64,000 nucleotides of DNA from Streptomyces griseochromogenes (GTDB taxonomy: Bacteria; Actinomycetota; Actinomycetes; Streptomycetales; Streptomycetaceae), in contig NZ_CP016279.1 of the NCBI RefSeq assembly GCF_001542625.1, forward strand, positions 7,254,001 to 7,318,000, read 5' to 3'. The notes under the pieces were generated by a model. It had not been told where the DNA came from, ran no database searches, and worked only from the letters and a program-made list of their open reading frames with translations. This document shows, in pieces, positions 8,776 to 18,102 of this stretch; positions within the stretch are counted from its first letter, which is position 1; each line of letters starts with the position of its first letter. A program made the translations under genes and the position numbers.

Positions 8776-10101
8776 GTGGACACCGAAGAGTTCCTGCTGC
8801 CCCGGTCGCGGCTGGCGAACGAGCGGCTGCACGCCCTGATCCCCGGGGGCGCGCACACCTACGCCAAGGGCGACGACCAGTACCCCGAGAACCTGGCCCC
8901 GGTCATCAGCCACGGCCGCGGTGCCCACGTGTGGGACATCGACGGCAACCGCTACGTCGAGTACGGCTCCGGCCTGCGGTCGGTCAGCCTCGGCCACGCC
9001 CACCCACGCGTGATCGAGGCGGTGCGGCGCGAACTCGACCGCGGCAGCAACTTCGTCCGGCCGTCCGTCGTGGAGGTCGAGGCCGCGGAACGCTTCCTGG
9101 CCACGGTGCCGACCGCCGAGATGGTGAAGTTCGCGAAGAACGGCTCCGACGCCACCACCGCCGCGGTGCGCCTCGCCCGCGCCGCCACCGGGCGCCAGCG
9201 GGTGGCCATCTGCGCCGACCATCCGTTCTTCTCCGTCGACGACTGGTTCATCGGCAGCACACCGATGTCCGCCGGTGTTCCGGCGGCGACCAACGAGCTC
9301 ACCGTGGCGTTCCCATACGGGGATCTGGCCGCCACGGAAGAGCTGCTCACCCGGCACCAGGACGAGGTCGCCTGCCTGATTCTCGAACCCGCCACCCACA
9401 CCGAGCCGCCGCCCGGGTACCTCGCCGGCGTGCGCGAGCTGGCCGACCGGCACGGCTGCGTACTGATCTTCGATGAGATGATCACCGGTTTCCGCTGGTC
9501 CGAGGCGGGCGCCCAGGGCCTGTACGGCGTCGTCCCCGACCTCTCCACGTTCGGCAAGGCGCTGGGCAACGGATTCGCCGTCTCCGCGCTGGCCGGGCGC
9601 CGCGACCTGATGGAGCGGGGCGGGCTGCGTCACTCCGGCGACCGGGTGTTCCTGCTGTCCACCACGCACGGTGCGGAAACGCACTCGCTGGCCGCCGCGA
9701 TGGCCGTGCAGACCATCTACGCCGAAGAGGGCGTCACCGCGCGGCTGCACACCCTCGGCGAGCGGTTGGCCGCCGGTGTCCGCGACGTCGCGGCCGACAT
9801 GGGCGTCGGCGACCACATCGTCGTCCGGGGCCGGGCCAGCAACCTGGTCTTCGCCACCCTCGACGAGAACGGGCAGCCGTCGCAGCAGTACCGCACCCTG
9901 TTCCTGCGCCGACTCCTCGCGGGCGGGGTGCTGGCCCCGTCGTTCGTGGTGAGCAGCGCGCTCGGCGACGCCGACATCGATCACACCGTCGACGTGGTGG
10001 CCCAGGCATGTGCGGTGTACCGGAAGGCACTGGACGCCGCCGACCCCACCCCCTGGCTGGCCGGACGACCGGTGAAGCCCGTATTCCGACGCTTGGCGTG
10101 A
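8776..10101 (+). CDS. Class III PLP aminotransferase / glutamate-1-semialdehyde aminomutase-like enzyme
   Basis: This 441-residue fold-type I PLP enzyme resembles HemL (glutamate-1-semialdehyde 2,1-aminomutase). The cofactor Lys261 is in STFGKALGNGF, the PLP-binding Asp in IFDEMITGFRWS, and the N-terminal part has IPGGAHTYAKG as in HemL relatives. A housekeeping hemL would sit with haem genes; here it ends a sugar operon, so it more likely installs an amino group on a sugar or on an acyl substituent. It starts at GTG seven bases after the RfbC stop. It is the last gene of the operon and faces the convergent PAP2 gene twelve bases away. Confidence 0.82.
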   Translation: MDTEEFLLPRSRLANERLHALIPGGAHTYAKGDDQYPENLAPVISHGRGAHVWDIDGNRYVEYGSGLRSVSLGHAHPRVIEAVRRELDRGSNFVRPSVVEVEAAERFLATVPTAEMVKFAKNGSDATTAAVRLARAATGRQRVAICADHPFFSVDDWFIGSTPMSAGVPAATNELTVAFPYGDLAATEELLTRHQDEVACLILEPATHTEPPPGYLAGVRELADRHGCVLIFDEMITGFRWSEAGAQGLYGVVPDLSTFGKALGNGFAVSALAGRRDLMERGGLRHSGDRVFLLSTTHGAETHSLAAAMAVQTIYAEEGVTARLHTLGERLAAGVRDVAADMGVGDHIVVRGRASNLVFATLDENGQPSQQYRTLFLRRLLAGGVLAPSFVVSSALGDADIDHTVDVVAQACAVYRKALDAADPTPWLAGRPVKPVFRRLA

Positions 10102-10113
10102 CGTGACGTGACG

Positions 10114-10797
10114 TCAGCGACGCTCCCGCCGACCGGTGTCGGCCATCCGATCGACCAGCCGGTCAGCCATCCGGTCGACCAGCCACGCGGTCGCCGGTAT
10201 CACCGCCAGCGCGGTGCACCAGCCGCCGAGGACGTCGGTCGGGTAGTGCGCGCCCAGGGCGACCTGTGCCCAGCCCATGGCGGCGCCGGCAACCAGTGCC
10301 GCGGCGAGCACGAGTGATGTTCCGGCCGTCCTGCCGAGGCCGAGCCGGCCGGTCGCCGGCAGCGCCACCACGAGGGCGAGCGCGGTGAAGAAGGCGGTGT
10401 GCCCGCTCGGATAGGACAGGTTGCCGTCGCCGTGGATGGTGCGTCCCACCAGATGCTTGAGCAGCGTCGCCGTCCCCACGGCCATGGCGGCGCCGGCAAC
10501 GACGAGCACCGCCGCGCGAGGACGCCGAAGCAACAGGCAGCCCGTCACGGCAGCCACGACCAGCATCGCCGCTCCGGCGGGCTCCCCCAGGAAGTCCATG
10601 GCCAGAGCGACGTGCCGCCACGGCGGCCGCACACCGTCCACCGCCGGCTGGATCCACGCGTCCACCATGCCGGGCCGGCTGCGGCCGGCGTACAGGATCC
10701 CGAGCACGACGACCATCAGCGTGGCGAGGGCCGCGATCAGCCCGAGCCACGCGCGCAGCGATGAGGGCAGCACCGCGGGCGCCCGCCGGCCGGTCAC
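10114..10797 (-). CDS. PAP2-family membrane phosphatase
   Basis: This is a 227-residue integral membrane lipid phosphatase of the PAP2 superfamily, which acts on lipid phosphates such as undecaprenyl diphosphate or phosphatidic acid. The three-part active site is visible: K-x6-R in LKHLVGRTIHGD, the catalytic His in SYPSGHTAFF, and the third block in ALGAHYPTDVLGG with the His-x3-Asp. About six hydrophobic segments surround them. The frame is open up to 10929, but the GTG at 10797 gives a normal N terminus; the upstream part is polar and unlike the family. Next to a glycan operon it could recycle the lipid carrier, but the genes are convergent, so this is weak. Confidence 0.82.
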   Translation of the reverse strand: MTGRRAPAVLPSSLRAWLGLIAALATLMVVVLGILYAGRSRPGMVDAWIQPAVDGVRPPWRHVALAMDFLGEPAGAAMLVVAAVTGCLLLRRPRAAVLVVAGAAMAVGTATLLKHLVGRTIHGDGNLSYPSGHTAFFTALALVVALPATGRLGLGRTAGTSLVLAAALVAGAAMGWAQVALGAHYPTDVLGGWCTALAVIPATAWLVDRMADRLVDRMADTGRRERR

Positions 10798-11109
10798 ACG
10801 CCCACCGCGCCCGGTCGTCCTGCGGCAGTCTGCCCTGATCGGTAGATGGTGTTCCGAATCTTGACTCCTTGAGACAGGGTGAGGGTGCGGCCCTTCATCC
10901 GACCGGTGGTCAGCCGTGAATCCCAACAACGCGGTCGCGGCAAACCGCCGTCGGACAGTCCGCGTGTCGACACTCTGGCACAGTGGCCGCTGTCCTGGCT
11001 TCAGGGTGCCGGTGCGTCGTCCTTCTCCCTGAGGGAGGCCGACAGCGCGCGGGCCTCGTGTTCGGTCATCCGGAGGTGTCGTACGGCACGGCGTTGACCC
11101 AACGCTGAG

Positions 11110-11438
11110 TCAGCCGGGCGATCCGCTCGTCCACTGCATGCCCATCTGCGCGGCGAACACCGCCAGTTGCTCCAGGACCACCAGCTTGTCGCCGCTCTGC
11201 GAGGCGGACATGGTGAACCCTCCGGCCGGCTTGTCCTTCCACGCCTGTGTCGTGAACGGCGTGAACGCCGCCTCCATGAACGCCTTGAACACCGCCGACA
11301 CGCTGCCCATCAGCGTCGGGCAGCCGAGGACGATAGCATCCAAGCGCCCGGCACCAGCCGCGCCCCGTCGGCGAGGTGCTCGGCCAGGACCCGGGTGTGC
11401 CCGTGCACCGAGTGGTAGACGACCGTCACCGTGGCCAT
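11110..11438 (-). pseudogene. Decayed flavodoxin-like (WrbA-type) NAD(P)H oxidoreductase
   Basis: The start is intact (MATVTVVYHSVHGHTRVLA, an FMN phosphate-binding loop) and runs from 11438. After GARLVPGA the frame breaks. Family sequence resumes in another frame as DAIVLGCPTLMGSVSAVFK and continues through KPAGGFTMSASQSGDK. About 25-30 codons between the halves are missing, and the end stops early after GMQWTSG. The family needs all of these parts to bind FMN, so this is a broken gene. A LysR remnant lies divergent beside it, the usual layout for such oxidoreductases. Confidence 0.65.
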
Positions 11439-11586
11439 CGGCGCATCGTGCTCACGGTCAACATCATTGACCGTCATGGGCTCTTCACTGCTTCCGGTCG
11501 TGGGGAAATCCCTGCCTGCCCAGCCATCACAACCTGCTTGCGGCACCGGGGGCAGCCCACCGTCAACGACGAGGGCGCTGTCCACC

Positions 11587-11913
11587 GAGAGGTTCATGGC
11601 GCTCGTACCCGCGGCCCACCCCCTCGCCGGGCACGCCGAGCTGAGCGCGTCCGAACTGTCCACCACCGGCCTGCTCACCTGGCCCCACCAGATCAACAGC
11701 GGTCTCTGCGACCGTCTCCTGTCCGCCTTCCACATCGGCGGAGCCGACCTGCGCATCATCCCCCTCACCGGCCCTTCGACCACCGCCGACCAGGTCGTCC
11801 TCACCCCCACCGAGCCGTCGGACATCGCCGCGGCACTGCGCGACCTGCTGCTGCACGCCTCGGCGGAGTCGCCCTCCACCGATCACAGTCGCCGACCGCA
11901 AAGACTTCGATGA
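11587..11913 (+). pseudogene. Remnant of a LysR-type regulator (effector-domain end)
   Basis: This stretch reads like the C-terminal half of a LysR effector-binding domain: ALVPAAHPLAGHAELSASEL, then LLTWPHQINSGLCD and PSDIAAALRDLLLHA near the end. No helix-turn-helix and no N-terminal half are present upstream; that space holds only short non-matching frames. It probably regulated the adjacent flavodoxin-like gene, now also broken. Identification rests on the pattern of the motif region only. Confidence 0.5.
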
Positions 11914-12003
11914 TCCGCGATGAGGCCCTGAAGCAGCTCAGCCACATCGCGCGCGAGTAGGTACGTCGGGTCGGACCGGCTCATCCAGGCAGGGCAGGGC
12001 TGG

Positions 12004-13446
12004 TCACGCTGATCGCCGGGTTCGAGAGGCGACGCACTGTGCGGCGGATTCGGGGTGGAAGCGGCCGTCGATGCCTATCGGCGGCGGTGATGCGACCGCG
12101 GTGAGCGGGGTGCTCTCTTGGGTGGTGCGGGAGCGTGTGGTGATCACGGCCGAGAGGCCGACGGCGGCCACTGCGGAGATCGCGCCGCCGAGGATGAGAC
12201 TGAAACGGGCGCCGAGGGAGTCGGAGACCAGGCCGACCAAGGGGGCGCCGACCGGGGTGCCGCCGAGCAGGACGAGGAGGTAGACGGAGAGGATGCGGCC
12301 GCGCATGCTCGGGTCGGCGTTCAGCTGGGTCATGGCGTTGGCGGTGGTCATCACGGTCACGGAGGCGAGCCCGGTGGGCAGGAGTATGAGCAGAAAGGTG
12401 CCGTAGCCGGGCATGAGGCCGGCCAGGGCCTCCAGGGTTCCGAAGACAACGGTGGCGGTGACCAGGCGACGGGCGGTGGGAGGCCTTCGTCTTCCGGCTC
12501 CCCTGAGCGCGCCGATGAGGCTGCCGACGGCGTACGCGGCGGACAGGTAACCGTAGGCGGCGGAGCCTGAGTTGAAGACGGTTATGGCGATCAGGGAGAT
12601 GGTGACCTGGAAGTTGAAACCGAAGGTGCCGACGAAAGCGATGACTGTGATCGGCAGCAGCAGCTCGGGGGTGCCACGGATGACTCGGAACGCGTCCGAC
12701 AAGCGGATGTTTCCGCGGTTCTTCTCCTTGGGCGCGTGGAGTTCGTCCTCACGGATCACGATCAGTCCGTAGAGGACGGCGAGGTACGACGCCGCGTTGA
12801 TCAGGAAGACCGGTCCGGTATCCGCGGCGGCGACCGCCAGGCCGGCCGCGGCCGGACCGATCGCGCGGGCGACATTGAACTGGGCGGAGTTCAAGCTGAC
12901 GGCGTTGGCCAGGCGCTGGCTGCCGACGAGTTCGGACACGAAGGCATTGCGGGCCGGGTTGTCCAGCGCCGTGGCCGTGCCCAGCAGGAAGGCCAGCACG
13001 TACACGGCCCACAGGCTCACCGCGCCGGTCACCGTCAGGACGCCGAGAACCAGCGACTGCACTCCCATGGCGGACTGCGTGACGATCAGCAGGCGGCGTT
13101 TGGTGAAGCGGTCGGCGAAGACGCCTCCGGAGAGACCGAAGAGTGTCTGCGGCAGGAACTGCAGGGCGGTGAGGACGCCGACGGCGCTGCCGCTGTTGCC
13201 GGTGAGGTGGAGGACCAGCAGGTCCTGGGCGGCGCGTTGCATCCAGGTGCCGGTGTTGGAGACGAGCTGCCCGATCAGATAACGGCGGAAGTCGCGGGCC
13301 CTGAGCGTGGCGAGCGCTTCGCTCGGGGCCCGTCGCTTTCCGCCCCTGCGAACCCTGCGGTGCCGGCCGCCCACGTCGAGGGCGGCGAGTCGGGCGCGGA
13401 GGGTCTTCGTGCTCTCGCTGCTGCGGACACGGCGGTGCATGCTCAT
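12004..13446 (-). CDS. MFS exporter of the NIS-siderophore operon
   Basis: This 480-residue major facilitator has about twelve hydrophobic segments and the EntS/MFS_3 style of N terminus (FRRYLIGQLVSNTGTWMQR). GGVFADRFTKRRLL marks the loop between helices 2 and 3, and RARDFRRYL precedes the first helix. It is the last gene of a four-gene minus-strand operon and starts six bases after the stop of the PLP decarboxylase gene. MFS exporters of this type release siderophores such as enterobactin, staphyloferrins and vibrioferrin, so siderophore export is the likely role. An N-terminal polar stretch of about 45 residues is longer than usual. Confidence 0.83.
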   Translation of the reverse strand: MSMHRRVRSSESTKTLRARLAALDVGGRHRRVRRGGKRRAPSEALATLRARDFRRYLIGQLVSNTGTWMQRAAQDLLVLHLTGNSGSAVGVLTALQFLPQTLFGLSGGVFADRFTKRRLLIVTQSAMGVQSLVLGVLTVTGAVSLWAVYVLAFLLGTATALDNPARNAFVSELVGSQRLANAVSLNSAQFNVARAIGPAAAGLAVAAADTGPVFLINAASYLAVLYGLIVIREDELHAPKEKNRGNIRLSDAFRVIRGTPELLLPITVIAFVGTFGFNFQVTISLIAITVFNSGSAAYGYLSAAYAVGSLIGALRGAGRRRPPTARRLVTATVVFGTLEALAGLMPGYGTFLLILLPTGLASVTVMTTANAMTQLNADPSMRGRILSVYLLVLLGGTPVGAPLVGLVSDSLGARFSLILGGAISAVAAVGLSAVITTRSRTTQESTPLTAVASPPPIGIDGRFHPESAAQCVASRTRRSA

Positions 13447-13452
13447 GACCTT

Positions 13453-14649
13453 CTACGACTGGGGTCCGGCGGGGACGGGGGCGTGGTCGAGGTGGTGGAA
13501 CCGCGGTGCGGGGTGCATCAGGAACGCGTGGTGGGAGATGTTCCAGGCGTAGGCCCCGGCCAGGCCGAAGGCGATCTTGTCGCCGACGCGCAGCCGTTCT
13601 GCCTGCACGCCACGCGCGAGGACGTCCTTGGGCGTGCACAACTGGCCGACCAGAGTGACGGGTTCGTCCTGCGCTCGGGGGCGCTTCCAGGGCCGGTCCC
13701 AGGTGTCGACGGGGATGATGGCGAACGGCTGATCGTGCTGTTTGGCGGCCGGCGTGCGCAGGTGATGCGTACCGCCGCGCAGGACGGCGAAGGCGCGGCC
13801 GGCGCTGCGCTTGATGTCGAGGACCTCGGTGACGTACCAGCCGCAGTACACGGTCACCGAGCGGCCCGGTTCGATGCGCAGCGTCAGCTGCGGGTGTCCC
13901 TCCAGCAGGCGGTGCAGGCCGGCGCCGAAGGCCGCCCAGTCGAAGCGCCGGTCGGGGCATCCGTAGTCGACCCCCATGCCACCGCCCAGATTCACCTCGC
14001 TCAGCTCCACGCCCTTCTGGTCCGCCCATTCACTCGCCCAGGTCAGGACCCGTCCGGCGAGGTCGAGTTGAGCGGTGGCATCGAGGCCGCTGGCAAGGTG
14101 GACGTGGATGCCGCGCAGGCGGATGCGGGGGTCGTCGGCGATGAGGGCGAGGCAGCGGTCGAGGTGGGCGGGGTCCAGGCCGAAGGGGCTGGGCCGGCCG
14201 CCCATGGCGAGAGCCACCGGGCCGAGGGCGATCGGGAGGTTGACCCGGAGCAGGACGGCCACGGTGCGCTCGCCGGGCATGCCGGTGAGCAGGTGGAGTT
14301 CTTGTTCGCTCTCGATGTGCAGGCGGTCCACTCCGGCCTGGAGGGCCTGTTCGAGTTCGGCGGGTGTCTTGCCGGGACCGCCGAAGGCGATCGGCGCGCC
14401 GGGGCAGGTGGCCTGGATGTGGTGCAGTTCGCCGCCGGAGGCGACCTCGAAGCCGTCGACGTGGTCGCGCAGGACCTCCAGGAGCCGGGGGTCGGAGTTG
14501 GCCTTGGCGGCGTAGAAGAGCTGGACGCCCTCGGGGAGGGCGGCGTGGATGGCTGCTGCGTGCTCACGCAGGTCGTGGAGGTCGTAGACGTAGGCGGGGA
14601 GGTCTTCCGCGTCCAGTTCGGTGACGTGCTGGAGGAGTTGCTGCCTCAC
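13453..14649 (-). CDS. PLP fold-III decarboxylase (LysA/SbnH/PvsE-like)
   Basis: This 398-residue enzyme belongs to the diaminopimelate/ornithine decarboxylase group IV (fold type III). Lys49 in LFYAAKANSDPR should carry PLP. Further blocks are FEVASGGEL, NLGGGMGVDYG (phosphate binding) and RIEPGRSVTVYCGWYV. The start is GTG in a GTGA overlap with the NIS synthetase gene. Related enzymes in staphyloferrin B (SbnH) and vibrioferrin (PvsE) operons decarboxylate an amino acid or a citryl-diamino acid intermediate. A housekeeping LysA role is unlikely in this operon. Confidence 0.83.
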   Translation of the reverse strand: MRQQLLQHVTELDAEDLPAYVYDLHDLREHAAAIHAALPEGVQLFYAAKANSDPRLLEVLRDHVDGFEVASGGELHHIQATCPGAPIAFGGPGKTPAELEQALQAGVDRLHIESEQELHLLTGMPGERTVAVLLRVNLPIALGPVALAMGGRPSPFGLDPAHLDRCLALIADDPRIRLRGIHVHLASGLDATAQLDLAGRVLTWASEWADQKGVELSEVNLGGGMGVDYGCPDRRFDWAAFGAGLHRLLEGHPQLTLRIEPGRSVTVYCGWYVTEVLDIKRSAGRAFAVLRGGTHHLRTPAAKQHDQPFAIIPVDTWDRPWKRPRAQDEPVTLVGQLCTPKDVLARGVQAERLRVGDKIAFGLAGAYAWNISHHAFLMHPAPRFHHLDHAPVPAGPQS

Positions 14650-16340
14650 CGGGTCACCTCGCGGGGGAAGCCCTCGCCCAGCGGGCTGGGCAGGGGAACG
14701 TAGTCGGCGTGCCGGTCGGCCTGCCGGGACCAGCGCAGCAGCAGGTTGGCCTTGGCGGGCAGCGGGACGCCCGAGAGCAGGGCGCGCACTCGGGGCGGCT
14801 CGCCCGCGCCGCGGGAGTAGGCGTCGAGGTGGTCGCGGACCAGGCCCCACAGGGCGGGTTCCAGGGCGGGGTCGGTGTCGGCGAGGGCGGCGAGGACTTC
14901 GGCAGCGTGGTTGACCAGGAGGCAGTAGGCCACCCGGTTCCAGCCGCGTTCGGCGTCGTACGTCATCGGGGTGCGCACGTCTTCGGGCAGGGCGGCGAGG
15001 AACGGGCGGTGGTGTTCGGGGACGAGCTTGGTGCCCTCCAGGTCGCGGAAGATCATCTGGGCGGGTGTGCCGTCGGCGCGGACCCCGACGACCACGTTCT
15101 GAAGATGGGGTTCGAGGACGATGCCGTGCTCGAAGTAGGCGGTCAGGACGGGCGGCAGCAGCAGGCCGAGGTAGGCGTCCCACCAGGCGAGCGCATCGCC
15201 GTCACCGCGCGCCAGCAGACGGGAGACCTGGGCCGGGCTGGTGGGGTGCTCGTCGGCGATCGCGGCGGCGAGCAGCGGGGCCACGCCCGGACGCAGGTGT
15301 TCGCGCAGGCCGGTACGGACGATGACGCCGAAGCCCTCCAGAAGGGAGAGGTCGTCGTCGAGGGCGAGGGTGCGGTATCCGGGCTCGGCGAGCAACGAGC
15401 TTCCGGGATGCGCCTGTCCGATGTCGGCGAAGACGGGGCGGAGGAGCTGGTTGAGGGTGACGGCGCCGGAAAGCTCGTAGGCGGCGTTCTTGCGGACGCA
15501 GTTGGTCAGGCGGACGTTGAGGCTGAACTTCAGGAATGTGTCGGCTTCCGTCTGGTAGAGGGTCCGCACGGAGGCCGTGGGGGCGAAGTCCGGGCCCCTG
15601 ACGCCCGTGTCGACGATCGAGCCCGCGGCCATGGCCCCGCGCAGGGCGGGATGGTCGCCGAGCAGCCGGTACTGCCACGGGTGCACCGGCAGGGTCACGA
15701 AATCCTTTCGCCCCTGCGGATGGAGGGCGTCGAGCCTGCTCAGGTCACCTTCCTCGCGCACCAGATGCCGGTGGACGGCGAGATGGCGCAGAGGGAACCG
15801 GGTACCTGTCTCCGGGCCGTAGTCCACCCAGTCCCGCGGGTCGCCGGTGCGCGACTTGGGTGAGGGGTGGAAGCGGTGACCGAAGACCAGGGACTGCTCG
15901 GACTCCAGATACGGGTCCTCCGGCAGGACCGCCGTGGCGCGCTGCTCCAGCACGGTACGGATGGTGTTCCGGCTGTCGGTGACCTGGGCCAGGAACTCGT
16001 CGTTGGCCACGCCGGTACGCAGCTCCAGCTCGTCCTGGATGTATCCGGCGAGTTCTCGCCAGCCGATCGGAGACCAGTTCCCGCCGTCGTACCGCTTGAT
16101 CGGGCCGTCGAAGCGATGGGCGCCGATCAGGGAGATACGGCGCAGGGGGACGCGGAGCAGTACGTCGCGGCGAGGCAGCCACAGCAGCAGCTGGTCATGG
16201 TCGACGGTGACCTGGCGCTCCGGCGCGGAGACCTCGCGGATCAGGCAGTTGAGCAGGGTGTGTGCGGTGACGGCGTCGGCGACCTCGCCGGGACGGTCGG
16301 TGGTGGCGAGGACGGCGCCGGTGGTGCTGGGGACGGTCAT
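14646..16340 (-). CDS. IucA/IucC-family NIS siderophore synthetase
   Basis: This 564-residue NRPS-independent siderophore synthetase condenses a carboxylic acid (usually citrate) with an amine or alcohol using ATP. Family marks are LPVHPWQYRLL in the ATP-binding half, KFSLNVRLTNCVRKNA in the middle, and LEPHLQNVVVG followed by QMIFRDLEGTKL in the C-terminal FhuF-like part. The frame is open to 16448, but the ATG at 16340 has a GGAG eight bases upstream and gives the normal N terminus. It follows the other synthetase by 68 bases and overlaps the decarboxylase by four. It is a different type from the second synthetase, so the two probably do successive condensations. Confidence 0.9.
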   Translation of the reverse strand: MTVPSTTGAVLATTDRPGEVADAVTAHTLLNCLIREVSAPERQVTVDHDQLLLWLPRRDVLLRVPLRRISLIGAHRFDGPIKRYDGGNWSPIGWRELAGYIQDELELRTGVANDEFLAQVTDSRNTIRTVLEQRATAVLPEDPYLESEQSLVFGHRFHPSPKSRTGDPRDWVDYGPETGTRFPLRHLAVHRHLVREEGDLSRLDALHPQGRKDFVTLPVHPWQYRLLGDHPALRGAMAAGSIVDTGVRGPDFAPTASVRTLYQTEADTFLKFSLNVRLTNCVRKNAAYELSGAVTLNQLLRPVFADIGQAHPGSSLLAEPGYRTLALDDDLSLLEGFGVIVRTGLREHLRPGVAPLLAAAIADEHPTSPAQVSRLLARGDGDALAWWDAYLGLLLPPVLTAYFEHGIVLEPHLQNVVVGVRADGTPAQMIFRDLEGTKLVPEHHRPFLAALPEDVRTPMTYDAERGWNRVAYCLLVNHAAEVLAALADTDPALEPALWGLVRDHLDAYSRGAGEPPRVRALLSGVPLPAKANLLLRWSRQADRHADYVPLPSPLGEGFPREVTR

Positions 16341-16408
16341 ACGGAAGGACTCCAGTCGGTGCGAGGAGATGTGCCGGCAGGCCGGGCCCGGCAGCCGGAA
16401 GAGGACGG

Positions 16409-17995
16409 TCAGCGGTGGCGGGCCAGAGGGTTGGGGACCGGAGCCCACTGGGCGACGCCGGACTCTTCGGCCAGGCGCATCGCGATGGTCGCCTTCAGCG
16501 GCAGCGTGTCGGCGAAGAACACCTCGCGGTCACCCGCCGCGTCGGGAAGGTCGGCGTAGACGCGGCGGCCGACGGCGGCCACCGCCGCCCAGAGCTCCTC
16601 GGGGTCGGCACCGTGTGTGCGCGACAGCACGGCGACCAGTTCGCTGAAGACGCCACTGAGCAGGCCGCCGAACAGCTTGGTGTGCAGCGCCGTCTCGTCG
16701 TTCCCGGCACGGGTGCCGGCCAGCGGTGGCAGCGAGAAGCCGTGGAGGGCGAGCCGGTCCGGGTGGATGCGCACGCCGTCCAGGTCGCGGTAGAGCACCC
16801 GCACCGGACGTCCGTCGCGCAGCGCGACGAGCGTGTTCTGGCCGTGGGCCTCCAGAGCCACACCCATGGACAACAGCGTCAGCGCGGGCGGCAGCACGAG
16901 TCCGGCGAATTCCGCCAGCCAGGTGACCGGGTCGCCGCTCACCGTGCGGGACCTCGTGGCGTGGACGGCGGTGAGCGGTACGGCGATCTCTCCGGAGCCG
17001 AGGTGTCGTTCGCTCGACTCACGGATCATCGCCGCCAGGCTCGCCGAGGGCGTGCCGTTCACGCGGATGGCACCGCCGGCGATTTCACGCAGGATGCGCA
17101 GGCTCTCGCCGTGGCCGGCCTTGTCGACGGCGGCGGTGACCAGCTCGGACAGTGGGGCTCCGTCAGCCACCTCGGCCGGGGAGATGGTGCGCCGGTAGTT
17201 GGTGACCTGTACGTCCAGCGCCGTCTTGATGTGGCACCCGGGCAGGGCGTCGAGGGGGGACACGGTGCGCATCGACAGCAGCGGGCGGGCCGCGATCGTA
17301 CGGTCTGCCACCGCCAGGTCGGGGTGGTGCGCGAGGACGTGGTCGCGCTGCCAGGGGTGGACCGGCATCAGGACGGTGTCGCCGTCGCACAGCTCTTGCG
17401 GCCAGTCACCGGTGGCCTGCCAGCGATCGGCCGGAACGGCGACGAGCCCCAGCTCGACGACGGAGTGGTGCTCGGGCGCGTAAGCGAGCACCTCGGCGAC
17501 GGACAGTCCGGTGCGGGTACGGCAGCAGGGGTGCTGCGGGTGACCGTCGACCACGGCCTGTTCGGCGTCGGCCGAGTCCCGCACCTCCTGCGGCACGGGG
17601 TTCGCCGCGCGGGCCAGGGCCAGGTTGGCGACGCTGTTGTCGAGCTCGGCGGCCAGACGTGATGCGGTCTCCGTGTCGGCTCCGAGGACGGCAAGGAGCC
17701 GGGTCGGCTCGGCGATCGGGCCGGCGGGGCCCTGCACGGTGAAGTCGGCGGGGATCGGGGCGAATCGTTCGGCCACGGAGGCAGAGCCCGCAAGCCGCCC
17801 ACCGCCCGTGAGGCGGACGACGAGGGTGCCGGCGTCGTGGTCGCGGTCGGCGATACCCGGAAGGGGTTCGCGGGCGCATGCGCCCCAGAGCCGACCGAGC
17901 ACCGTGGCACGCGCACCGGGGAGCGCGGCCATGAAGGGCTCGACCAGATCGGGTCGTACGTGGCGCAGTTCGTCGATCGTGCTGCTGTACGGCAT
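16409..17995 (-). CDS. Second IucA/IucC-family NIS siderophore synthetase
   Basis: This 528-residue synthetase is the first gene of the siderophore operon. It shows MPVHPWQRDHVL, QVTNYRRTISPAE in the middle, and LEAHGQNTLVA followed by VRVLYRDLDGVRI at the C terminus, the same block order as its neighbour but with low identity. The ATG at 17995 is preceded by a purine-rich GGGACGGTGAC. Transcription diverges from the response-regulator gene at 18497. The two synthetases, a PLP decarboxylase and an exporter match the gene set of citrate-based siderophores such as the staphyloferrins and vibrioferrin; the product here is unknown. Confidence 0.9.
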   Translation of the reverse strand: MPYSSTIDELRHVRPDLVEPFMAALPGARATVLGRLWGACAREPLPGIADRDHDAGTLVVRLTGGGRLAGSASVAERFAPIPADFTVQGPAGPIAEPTRLLAVLGADTETASRLAAELDNSVANLALARAANPVPQEVRDSADAEQAVVDGHPQHPCCRTRTGLSVAEVLAYAPEHHSVVELGLVAVPADRWQATGDWPQELCDGDTVLMPVHPWQRDHVLAHHPDLAVADRTIAARPLLSMRTVSPLDALPGCHIKTALDVQVTNYRRTISPAEVADGAPLSELVTAAVDKAGHGESLRILREIAGGAIRVNGTPSASLAAMIRESSERHLGSGEIAVPLTAVHATRSRTVSGDPVTWLAEFAGLVLPPALTLLSMGVALEAHGQNTLVALRDGRPVRVLYRDLDGVRIHPDRLALHGFSLPPLAGTRAGNDETALHTKLFGGLLSGVFSELVAVLSRTHGADPEELWAAVAAVGRRVYADLPDAAGDREVFFADTLPLKATIAMRLAEESGVAQWAPVPNPLARHR

Positions 17996-18102
17996 GTGTC
18001 ACCGTCCCGTGGCATAGGCAAGCGGGGGGGGGAAGGCTGCGAAGGCGAAGAGAAAGCGCTAATGCGAGCGCCGTCCGCGATCAGCCGCCGTCGACGTTAC
18101 GG

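Noticed and set aside
8776..10101. Housekeeping hemL (haem biosynthesis)
   Set aside because: The gene sits at the end of a sugar operon with no haem genes; annotated by family instead.
10086..10110. Repeated GTGAC/CGTGACGT units between the sugar operon and PAP2
   Set aside because: A short run of four units with no secondary structure; no evidence of function.
12736..14703. Long + strand frame across the decarboxylase and MFS genes
   Set aside because: It is antisense to two clearly recognised siderophore genes and has no domains.
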